Origin: Candidatus Neomarinimicrobiota bacterium
GTDB taxonomy: Bacteria; Fidelibacterota; Marinisomatia; Marinisomatales; TCS55
Length of the DNA stretch: 31,649 bases
Reading direction: 5' to 3'
Assembly: GCA_018651745.1 (NCBI GenBank)
Contig: JABIDL010000007.1
Coordinates: 1-31,649, forward strand
Below are positions 25,837-31,649 of this stretch, in pieces. Both the position numbers and the translations under genes were made by a program. Position 1 is the first letter of the stretch. Each line of letters opens with the position of its first letter. The notes below the pieces were generated by a model. The model was given only the letters and a program-made list of their open reading frames with translations. It made no database searches and was not told where the DNA came from.

Positions 25837-27546
25837 TTAATGAGCATTAGGTGTGAGTTTAATATCTCGGACATTGAGTTGAATTTCACGACGATTTTGC
25901 CATTCATTGATTTCGACTACAAATGCTAAATCTATCGGATTCCCTGTAATAAGGTCCTGATAATGTTCGGATAGATTGAACCCAATTGCCCCATAAGTTG
26001 TTCCATTCTGCCGTACAGTAAAACGAATGTGGTTTCCACCGCCAATCACCTTCGGAATACCGGAAATTTCAACGTTTGACGCAAAAAATTTGGGTCTCAT
26101 ATTTCCGGGGCCAAACGGACTAAGCTTGTCAAGGAAATCCATAAATCTCGGAGTAATGTCATTCAATTTTAACTCACCCTCAACCGTTATTCCGGGAATA
26201 AGATCATCATCTGACAAACATTCATTCGCAATGCTAACAAAAGAAGATCGGAATGAATCGCAATTTTCTTCCTTCACGGTTAATCCTGCAGCCATTGGGT
26301 GTCCTCCATATCCTTCTAATGTGGATTTTACTTTTGTCAAAGCGTCGTATAAATTTAATCCGCGAATACTCCGAGCTGAACCGGTACCCAACCCATGTTC
26401 CTTCATCGATATGACGATCGCAGGGCGGTGAAATTCTTCTTTCAGTTTTGAAGCGACAATCCCAACCACACCAGGATGCCAATCTTTACCCCAAACAACA
26501 ATTGCTTTGTCGGTTGAAAGATCTATTTCTGCATTTACTTTTAGCAGAGCATCTTCAAAAACTGCGTCCTGAATTTCTCTTCGCCGTTTGTTTTCTTCGT
26601 CTAATTCTCTTGCTAAATCAGATGCAATATCCTCATTATCTGTTGTAAGCAACTTCACACTTCTATTGGCATCCCCGAGTCGGCCCGCTGCATTTATTCT
26701 TGGGGCGACACCAAATACCAATTGGCCAATGCTAGGAACTTTATTCGAAAGTTTTGCCAAAGCCAATAATTTGCTAAGTCCAATAGATGAAGGCGATTTC
26801 ATTTGGTTCAACCCAAAATGAACCAACGTTCTATTTTCGTCCTTTATCGGAACGAGATCTGCGGCAGTGCCAAGTGTCATAAGAGATATTAAATCTGATA
26901 TTTCCGAAAATGATTTTCCACGATTTTTGATAATACCGGAAATAAATTTAAAAGCTACTCCGGCGCCACAGAGACCTTTAAACGGGTAAGCACAATCTTT
27001 TCGTTTTGGATTAAGAACAGCAAAAGCATTTGGCAAAGTTGCGTCTGGCGTGTGATGATCAGTGATAATGACGTCCACACCAATAGATTGGGCGTATTGC
27101 ACCGCTTCAAATGCATTGATTCCGCAATCACAAGTAATGATAAGATTTGCGCCAATATTTTTTGCAGTATCAATTCCCTTTTTTGATAATCCATATCCTT
27201 CGATTTCGCGATTTGGGATATAAAATTCAGGTTTCCCGCCAACAGTTTGCATCCCAAGATACAGCACAGAAGCGCCCGATGTTCCATCCACATCATAATC
27301 CCCAAACACCATAATAGGAGTTTTGGTTTGGATATTTTTTATTACTCTGTCAACCGCAATGTCCATATCTTTCATCAGAAATGGATCGTGGAGTTGATCT
27401 AAAGATGGATTAAAAAATGGTTGGGCTTCTTTTAGGGAGGTAAAACCACGGTTCGCTAAAATCGTGGCAATGATGTTACTACATTTAAATTGTTTCCCAA
27501 GATGTGAAACCACCTCAGGGTCCGGTTGAAGACTAATCCATTCCAT
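25837..27546 (-). CDS. recJ: Single-stranded-DNA-specific exonuclease RecJ
   Basis: The protein has 569 residues and degrades single-stranded DNA 5' to 3' in recombination and mismatch repair. DHH phosphoesterase motifs are DYDVDG at 83-88, CDCGI at 139-143 and DHH at 163-165. The DHHA1 part has SARSIRGLNLYDAL and GGHPMAAGLTV. The C-terminal OB-type segment has ISGIPKVIGGGNHIRF. All metal-binding motifs are intact. It is the first gene of the long minus-strand cluster ending with the DUF4249 gene, and the RNase P RNA gene lies just upstream on the same strand. Confidence 0.96.
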   Translation of the reverse strand: MEWISLQPDPEVVSHLGKQFKCSNIIATILANRGFTSLKEAQPFFNPSLDQLHDPFLMKDMDIAVDRVIKNIQTKTPIMVFGDYDVDGTSGASVLYLGMQTVGGKPEFYIPNREIEGYGLSKKGIDTAKNIGANLIITCDCGINAFEAVQYAQSIGVDVIITDHHTPDATLPNAFAVLNPKRKDCAYPFKGLCGAGVAFKFISGIIKNRGKSFSEISDLISLMTLGTAADLVPIKDENRTLVHFGLNQMKSPSSIGLSKLLALAKLSNKVPSIGQLVFGVAPRINAAGRLGDANRSVKLLTTDNEDIASDLARELDEENKRRREIQDAVFEDALLKVNAEIDLSTDKAIVVWGKDWHPGVVGIVASKLKEEFHRPAIVISMKEHGLGTGSARSIRGLNLYDALTKVKSTLEGYGGHPMAAGLTVKEENCDSFRSSFVSIANECLSDDDLIPGITVEGELKLNDITPRFMDFLDKLSPFGPGNMRPKFFASNVEISGIPKVIGGGNHIRFTVRQNGTTYGAIGFNLSEHYQDLITGNPIDLAFVVEINEWQNRREIQLNVRDIKLTPNAH

Positions 27547-27678
27547 ACGGGATTAAAATAAGCACAGGAATGGCGTGAAAGTTAGGTTTAATTTGGGTGA
27601 TTCCTCCTCCACCCATGCAGATAAGAAGAATGCATATTTTACAATATCACCCGAATTAGAGAATCGGACAAAAATATA

Positions 27679-28020
27679 GAGCCGGTCGATAAGCCGAGTT
27701 CTGTCGCGGATGGCCATTCATCTGGTCCTGACATTTCTATCAGGATCTCGCGATCTACCCACTCCTCAAATAATGCGGACCACATTTCGGAGCTTACTTG
27801 ATCTTGCACCGGGCGGGGTTTACCAAGCCTTCGGCGTTACTGCCGAAGCTGGTGGTCTTTTACACCACCGTTTCACCTGTATCCGCCAATGACGGATAGT
27901 CTTCTCTCTGTTGCACTTTCCATGCCCTTCCGAGCCCCTCGTATTACGAGGCACCCTGTCCTGCGGTGCTCGGACTTTCCTCCCTTTCGAAAATCGAAAA
28001 GGCGACCATCTAACCGGCTC
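27679..28020 (-). ncRNA. rnpB: RNase P RNA (class A)
   Basis: This is a catalytic RNA that trims the 5' leader from pre-tRNAs. The 5' and 3' ends pair perfectly over 8 bases (GAGCCGGT with ACCGGCTC), which fixes both ends as helix P1. On the minus strand the conserved regions come in order: GAGGAAAGTCCGAGC, CAGGGTGCC, AGTGCAACAGAGAG, GGTGAAACGGTG and, near the 3' end, CGACAGAACTCGGCTTAT. The 5' CCGAG and 3' CTCGG both differ from E. coli in complementary ways, a covariation that supports an intact fold. The length (342) is typical. The P1 stem is followed by TATATTTTTG, which could act as a terminator. ORFs here on both strands are spurious. Confidence 0.96.
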
Positions 28021-28146
28021 ATATTTCAAAAAGCCGGGGAAGTTACACGTTTGGGGATATAAAGTTGAGAGGGTTTTTCTTGCTGGTGAAGATTATGGGT
28101 TTATTGAGCGACTGGCTTTTGTTTGGGAAATGATTCGCAATGCTTA
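28021..28146. other. Upstream flank of rnpB
   Basis: These 126 bases must hold the rnpB promoter on the minus strand, but I cannot pick convincing -35/-10 boxes. No gene is visible. Repeat unit A1 starts directly after it. Confidence 0.35.
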
Positions 28147-28240
28147 TCATTTCGGTCCGGTGGATGGTGGTTCTTCATCAAAGGACCTTGCTCTGCTAAT
28201 TTAGATTCCTCTGGCTCCGCCAGCCGGCGGATCGGAATGA
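28147..28240. repeat. Dispersed repeat unit A, copy 1 (94 bases, one arm degraded)
   Basis: It resembles copies A2 and A3 over its whole length and carries the shared core TTTAGATTCCTCTGGCTCC and a CCGCC/GGCGG hairpin. The left arm reads TCATTTCGG where A2 and A3 have TCATTCCGA. The right arm TCGGAATGA is intact. It is four bases shorter near the right arm. Confidence 0.8.
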
Positions 28241-28280
28241 CTGGGTTGGGAGAAGTACAATATAATCCTTAAGGTTAACT

Positions 28281-28570
28281 ACTTTTCTTAACGTAAGAAA
28301 AGTATCAAAAGAAGCTTTCGCTACGGAACAATCCGAGGAAAAAGAATTATCCAACGGGTCGATTTTTAACTCCCCGAAATTCTTTCTTGAACAAAAATTT
28401 TGATTCCAAAGGGTCATACAGAAAAATCGCCTCTTCCTTTAGGATAATACTTCCTCTGGATCCCGGATTTTTCCAAGGCGAGGAAAAAGTAGAAGATTTG
28501 GATAGTGGTACATAAATACCTTTGCGACGCAAAGGGGATGTAGGGAATCCACGATCAGGGATGATCGTGG
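28281..28570. repeat. Dispersed repeat unit B, copy 1 (about 290 bases, full length)
   Basis: It starts with a perfect 10-base inverted repeat ACTTTTCTTA/TAAGAAAAGT around a three-base loop (28281-28303). It continues with about 215 bases that are nearly identical to copy B2. It ends with CCTTTGCG/CGCAAAGG separated by one base (28519-28535) and a perfect 9-base hairpin CCACGATCA/TGATCGTGG (28549-28570). No ORF in it is conserved in B2. Confidence 0.85.
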
Positions 28571-28599
28571 CACTTTTTGGATGTTAAAAATAATAACTG

Positions 28600-28697
28600 T
28601 CATTCCGAACCGAAGTGTGAGGATTCTTCATCGAGTGACCTTGCTTTGCCAATTTAGATTCCTCTGGCTCCGCCAGCCGGCGGATCGCTCGGAATGA
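28600..28697. repeat. Dispersed repeat unit A, copy 2 (98 bases)
   Basis: It is bounded by a perfect 9-base inverted repeat TCATTCCGA/TCGGAATGA. Inside is an inner hairpin CCGCC-AGCC-GGCGG and the common core. It has the same length as A3. It lies only 29 bases beyond B1 and just before the 3' end of the zinc-ribbon gene. Confidence 0.85.
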
Positions 28698-28714
28698 CTG
28701 GGGTGGGGTACAAT

Positions 28715-29422
28715 TTATTTTGCAGATTCCCAAAAAAGAAATCTGTTGCATACATCACAATTAAAGACAATTTTTTCAGATTTTATTTCAGATACGATTT
28801 GTGGTGGGAGTACAGACCCGCAACCGCCACATGCATTTGAATGAATTGCAACGACCACTAATCCATTCCTCGCAGAAAAAATCTTATCATATTTTGAGAG
28901 TGTTTCCTGATTAAGGTTTTTGGTTTTTGAAGTTCTTTGCGATTCAAGATCGGATTTTTTCTCAGATGATTCTGATATCAATGCTTCTAAGCTCGACCTG
29001 CGATTTCCTAAGTCCAATGTCAGCGATTCTAAATTATCCTCTCCCTCTTTTGTTTCCTCATCTAACGTATCTTTCTCTTCGCTTATTTCCAGCGTTGTCA
29101 ATTCAATGGTATTGAGTTGTTCTTTCAGATGATCCATTTCATGTTGAAGGGCATCATATTGTTTGTTATTTGTTACCAAAAATAGTTGATCTTTATACTT
29201 GTCAATTTTTTCTTTAATTGTGTTCATTTCAAGCGTGTTTTTATCCATCTGCATCACAATTTCTTTTGACCGAACTTTCCCTTCATTTACAGATTTCGTT
29301 AAGCTGTCTTCTTCGTTTTTGAGTTCATCCACTTTGGTGGGTAAGTCGCCAAGCAATTCTTCCAATTCTTGAAGTTCGGTATCAATTTTTTGGATAATCA
29401 CAAGATCCAGAATGTCTGTCAT
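28715..29422 (-). CDS. Coiled-coil protein with C-terminal C4 zinc ribbon (DUF164/zf-RING_7, CdsZ-like)
   Basis: The protein has 235 residues. About 1-175 is a long charged antiparallel coiled coil. The C-terminus is a zinc ribbon with Cys at 198, 201, 222 and 225 (CGGCG then CDVCN), all four present. This is the widespread zf-RING_7 family. Members are small cytoplasmic proteins of uncertain role, with proposals in nucleic-acid binding or secretion-chaperone scaffolding. AAAGGAA lies eight bases before the ATG. Upstream on the same strand is a palindrome followed by a T-run, which may attenuate transcription. The gene reads toward rnpB, an arrangement also seen in some other phyla. Confidence 0.9.
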   Translation of the reverse strand: MTDILDLVIIQKIDTELQELEELLGDLPTKVDELKNEEDSLTKSVNEGKVRSKEIVMQMDKNTLEMNTIKEKIDKYKDQLFLVTNNKQYDALQHEMDHLKEQLNTIELTTLEISEEKDTLDEETKEGEDNLESLTLDLGNRRSSLEALISESSEKKSDLESQRTSKTKNLNQETLSKYDKIFSARNGLVVVAIHSNACGGCGSVLPPQIVSEIKSEKIVFNCDVCNRFLFWESAK

Positions 29423-29451
29423 TTAAGATGTTCCTTTCTTATAAAAACAAA

Positions 29452-29473
29452 AATGCACCGAATTCGGTGCATT
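29452..29473 (-). terminator. Palindromic hairpin plus T-run in the leader of the zinc-ribbon gene
   Basis: This is a 22-base perfect palindrome whose core is TGCACCG next to its mirror CGGTGCA. On the minus strand it is followed at once by TTTTTGTTTTT, the layout of a rho-independent terminator. It sits 30 bases before the ATG of the downstream gene, with a ribosome-binding site between. No other minus-strand gene ends upstream, so it may be an attenuator or the 3' end of a small RNA. Confidence 0.5.
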
Positions 29474-29516
29474 GCAGTTTGAAAATTCCCCAGAAATAAT
29501 TGCGGAATATTTATCG

Positions 29517-29566
29517 AACCAATTCGAGAGAATCGGCACTCCTTTCCGGGAAAGAGGTTGGTTTTT
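29517..29566. other. Structured element in divergent spacer
   Basis: The outer arms AACCAA (29517-29522) and TTGGTT (29558-29563) enclose ATTC-GAGA-GAAT, a GNRA-type loop, and CTTTC-CGG-GAAAG. On the plus strand a run of five T follows. This could be a branched RNA or a terminator. No family is recognised. Confidence 0.4.
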
Positions 29567-29725
29567 CATATATTTTCTTTACTATTCATAACGATTAAAG
29601 CCCTTAAATTTACGGCAATAATTTCAACCTGAAACAAAAATTAATCGGGTGGAGTGAATATTGTCCAGATTCTTGGAATCTTGTGCATTATCATTTCGTT
29701 TTCGAAATTTTAATAAGGAGCAGAA

Positions 29726-31036
29726 TTGAATTTAGAAACACACATTAAAAATCATTCAGCCAAGGTTGGAGTTGTTGGACTTGGATATGTTGGACTTCCC
29801 GTATGTATTGCCTTCGGGGAAGCCGGTCTGTCTGTTACCGGGATAGATTTGAATGCACAAATTGTGAAATCCTTAAATCAAGGGAAAAGTCACATTGGCG
29901 ATGTATCAAACGAAAGGCTACAGAAATTGGTTGACGTCGAGCGATTTAACTCCACACTCGATTATGCATGTATTTCTGATCTTGATGTGTTAATCATTTG
30001 TGTACCAACGCCCTTAAATAAGGTAAAGGATCCGGATGTATCTTTTATTATATCAGTTACGGATGGAATGCTACCTTACATGCACCAGGATTTACTGGTT
30101 GTACTTGAGAGCACTACTTATCCGGGTACAACCCGTGAACTTGTTTTAGAAACATTGGAAAAATCCGGTGAAAAGATTGGGGAAAGTTTTTTTCTCTGCT
30201 ATTCTCCGGAACGTATCGACCCGGGAAATACATCTTATTCATTAAAGAATACGCCCAAAGTTGTTGGAGGCGTTACGGAAACCTGCACTCATTTGGGATC
30301 CTTACTGTACAGTCTAATTTCGGATAAAGTTGTACCCGTTTCTTCTCCTGAAGCAGCTGAAATGGTTAAACTTCTTGAGAACACATTCCGATCAATTAAT
30401 ATCGGACTCGCAAATGAAACAGCCATTATGTGTGAAAAGCTTGGTGTGGACGTTTGGGAGGTAACCGATGCTGCATCCACAAAACCATTCGGGTTTATGA
30501 AATTCACCCCAGGTCCTGGACTTGGCGGACACTGCATTCCGATTGATCCTCAATATCTTGCCTGGAAAATGAGATCTTTAGATTATCGCGCTAAATTCAT
30601 TGATTTAGCTCAAGAGATTAACACGCACATGCCTCACCATGTTGTAGAATTGATTTCGGAAGGGTTGAACCAACAGGGGCATGCAGTTAAAGGAAGCAAA
30701 ATTTTATTATGTGGTGTGGCTTATAAAAAAGATATTGATGATATAAGAGAATCTCCTGCATTGGATATTATGAAATTATTGGAAGAGGACGGAGCTGACG
30801 TAGGTTTTTATGATCCGAATGTTGAAGAAATTCGCTGGAATGGCGGGACAATAAAGGGAATTGAATCTATTGATAAAGAAACAATCCCATCTTTTCGGGT
30901 AGTGGTTATTTTGGCTGACCACTCAGATGTGGATTATTCTCTTATTAAAAAACACGCGGAACTGATTGTGGATACTCGCAATGTGTATTCGGATGCAGAT
31001 CATATTATTCGATTGGGCGTGGGGAAAAAGAAATAG
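29726..31036 (+). CDS. Nucleotide-sugar 6-dehydrogenase (UDP-GlcNAc/UDP-ManNAc type, WbpA/WecC-like)
   Basis: The protein has 436 residues and would oxidise the C6 hydroxyl of a UDP-sugar to a carboxylate with two NAD+. The Rossmann motif GLGYVG is at 18-23. Other family blocks are CVPTPLNK, ESTTYPGTT and SPERIDPGN. The catalytic Cys is C270 in GGHCIPIDPQYLAWK. The C-terminal domain has CGVAYKKDIDDIRESPA. These blocks fit the WbpA/VipA/WecC branch better than UDP-glucose dehydrogenase. The product would feed surface polysaccharide or O-antigen. The TTG start is supported by AAGGAG five bases upstream, and no in-frame ATG serves better. A larger polysaccharide locus may lie beyond, but the next 600 bases hold only repeats. 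Confidence 0.93.
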   Translation: MNLETHIKNHSAKVGVVGLGYVGLPVCIAFGEAGLSVTGIDLNAQIVKSLNQGKSHIGDVSNERLQKLVDVERFNSTLDYACISDLDVLIICVPTPLNKVKDPDVSFIISVTDGMLPYMHQDLLVVLESTTYPGTTRELVLETLEKSGEKIGESFFLCYSPERIDPGNTSYSLKNTPKVVGGVTETCTHLGSLLYSLISDKVVPVSSPEAAEMVKLLENTFRSINIGLANETAIMCEKLGVDVWEVTDAASTKPFGFMKFTPGPGLGGHCIPIDPQYLAWKMRSLDYRAKFIDLAQEINTHMPHHVVELISEGLNQQGHAVKGSKILLCGVAYKKDIDDIRESPALDIMKLLEEDGADVGFYDPNVEEIRWNGGTIKGIESIDKETIPSFRVVVILADHSDVDYSLIKKHAELIVDTRNVYSDADHIIRLGVGKKK

Positions 31037-31153
31037 GGCATTCCCACTTCGAGTGGTTTCAGTTCAAAGGCTTGAAAGGATAACGCGTCTCCGCCAACAG
31101 GAGTCTCGGGTTGACAGAGCTTGATAGAAATTGGCTAATGGGGGGAAGGTTTG
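31037..31153. other. 3' flank of the dehydrogenase gene
   Basis: A small hairpin CCACT-TCG-AGTGG (31044-31056) followed by TTTC lies just after the stop and could be a weak terminator. Otherwise I see nothing in this stretch. Confidence 0.3.
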
Positions 31154-31251
31154 TCATTCCGAACCGGCAGATGGTGGTTCTTCATCAAAGGACCTTGCTC
31201 TTCGAATTTAGATTCCTCTGGCTCCACCAGTCGGCGGATCACTCGGAATGA
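31154..31251. repeat. Dispersed repeat unit A, copy 3 (98 bases)
   Basis: It is bounded by TCATTCCGA/TCGGAATGA exactly as A2, with the same 98-base length and core. The inner hairpin carries CCACC-AGTC-GGCGG, one A:C mismatch compared with A1 and A2, so that stem is not protected by compensating change here. Confidence 0.85.
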
Positions 31252-31303
31252 CTGGAGTGGGGTGAATCAAATTTTATCTGAAATGGGGGTTTGATAATGA
31301 TCG

Positions 31304-31376
31304 AGGTACATAAAAACCTTTGCGGAAGGTTCTAAACTTTCGCAAAGGATATGTAGGAAATCCACGATCAGGGATG
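31304..31376. repeat. Repeat unit B, 3' tail only
   Basis: About 73 bases match the tail of B1: GGTACATAAAAACC, CCTTTGCG and CGCAAAGG (8-base arms, here with a 16-base loop), then CCACGATCAGGGATGA. The right arm of the last hairpin is missing. It sits about 22 bases before copy B2. Confidence 0.75.
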
Positions 31377-31398
31377 AGCAAGATCATTTGTGTTATCT

Positions 31399-31649
31399 AC
31401 TTTTCTTAACGTAAGAAAAGTATCAAAAGAAGCTTTCGCTACGGAACAATCCGGGGAAAAAGAATTATCCAACGGGTCGATTTTTAACTCCCCAGGATTC
31501 TTTGTTTAACAAAAATTTTGATTCCAAAGGGTCATACAGAAAAATCGGCTCTTCCTTTAGGATAATACTTCCTCTGGATCCCGGATTCTTCCAAGGCGAG
31601 AAAAAAACTAGAAAATTTGGATAGTGGTACATAAAAACCTTTGCGGAAG
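31399..31649. repeat. Repeat unit B, copy 2 (runs off the window)
   Basis: It starts with the same 10-base hairpin ACTTTTCTTA/TAAGAAAAGT as B1 and stays nearly identical for about 230 bases, then reaches the CCTTTGCG arm and the window edge. Differences are scattered substitutions. One creates a stop in the frame that is open in B1. Confidence 0.85.

Larger units (their letters stand above)
29423..29725. other. Divergent intergenic region, 303 bases
   Basis: This is the spacer between the zinc-ribbon gene (minus) and the nucleotide-sugar dehydrogenase (plus). It holds the two structured elements listed separately and must hold both promoters, which I cannot place. AAGGAG at 29715-29720 is the ribosome-binding site for the TTG start at 29726. 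Confidence 0.5.

Noticed and set aside
26027-26431. A 134-codon plus-strand open frame
   Set aside because: It is antisense to recJ, with no recognisable domain or ribosome-binding site.
27710-28204. Several 60-97-codon open frames on both strands
   Set aside because: They lie in or run out of the RNase P RNA gene, which has clear conserved regions and paired ends.
28196-28532. Two minus-strand frames of 61-73 codons as small proteins
   Set aside because: They lie in repeat unit B. The equivalent frame of the first in copy B2 has an early stop, and neither has a ribosome-binding site I trust.
28147-28697. CRISPR array
   Set aside because: Repeats are ~98 and ~290 bases with internal hairpins and no regular 25-40-base repeat/spacer pattern, and no cas genes are near.

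Overview
The window looks like a piece of chromosome from an uncultured marine bacterium of the Marinimicrobia (SAR406) type or a close relative in the Bacteroidota/Ignavibacteria/Calditrichota area. The grounds are moderately AT-rich DNA, weak Shine-Dalgarno sites, a C-terminal secretion-type sorting domain with a YPNPFNP motif, a TonB receptor paired with a DUF4249 lipoprotein, an Asp-type YbeY, and Bacteroidota-like families such as DUF4159 and the secreted 'asparagine synthetase B' family. No 16S gene is present, so this placement is an inference.

Layout. (1) 1-613: the right end of an IS3-type insertion sequence abuts the C-terminal part of a secreted protein, which seems to have been cut by the insertion. 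(2) 703-4559, minus strand: an operon envC-like, holB, metG with an ATGA overlap and a 15-base gap. (3) 4669-6306, plus: a cyclic-nucleotide-binding protein without a DNA-binding domain, then an AI-2E family membrane protein. (4) 6314-8161, minus: a large outer-membrane-like, repeat and BamE-like protein. (5) 8315-15993, plus: a tight five-gene operon of DUF4159 protein, a 1143-residue DUF4175-like membrane/coiled-coil protein, a TPR protein, a secreted 'asparagine synthetase B'-like protein and a GNAT acetyltransferase. (6) 16194-16613, plus: yjbQ. (7) 16666-27546, minus: recJ, fabH, acyl-CoA dehydrogenase, pgpH-like, ybeY, mazG, TonB receptor and DUF4249 lipoprotein, mostly with overlapping or near-touching ends. 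(8) 27679-28020, minus: RNase P RNA. (9) 28147-28697 and 31154-31649: two blocks of hairpin-rich intergenic repeats of two kinds (called A and B here). They flank a zinc-ribbon coiled-coil gene (minus) and a nucleotide-sugar dehydrogenase (plus), which are divergent across a structured 303-base spacer.

Most genes are housekeeping: translation (metG), replication and repair (holB, recJ), RNA processing (rnpB, ybeY), nucleotide sanitation (mazG), fatty-acid metabolism (fabH, acyl-CoA dehydrogenase), cell-wall turnover (envC-like) and probably c-di-AMP turnover (pgpH). The least explained parts are the five-gene envelope operon at 8315-15993, which carries two secreted proteins that both look like glutamine-amidotransferase-type folds, the A/B repeat arrays, and the hairpin-plus-T-run element in the leader of the zinc-ribbon gene.
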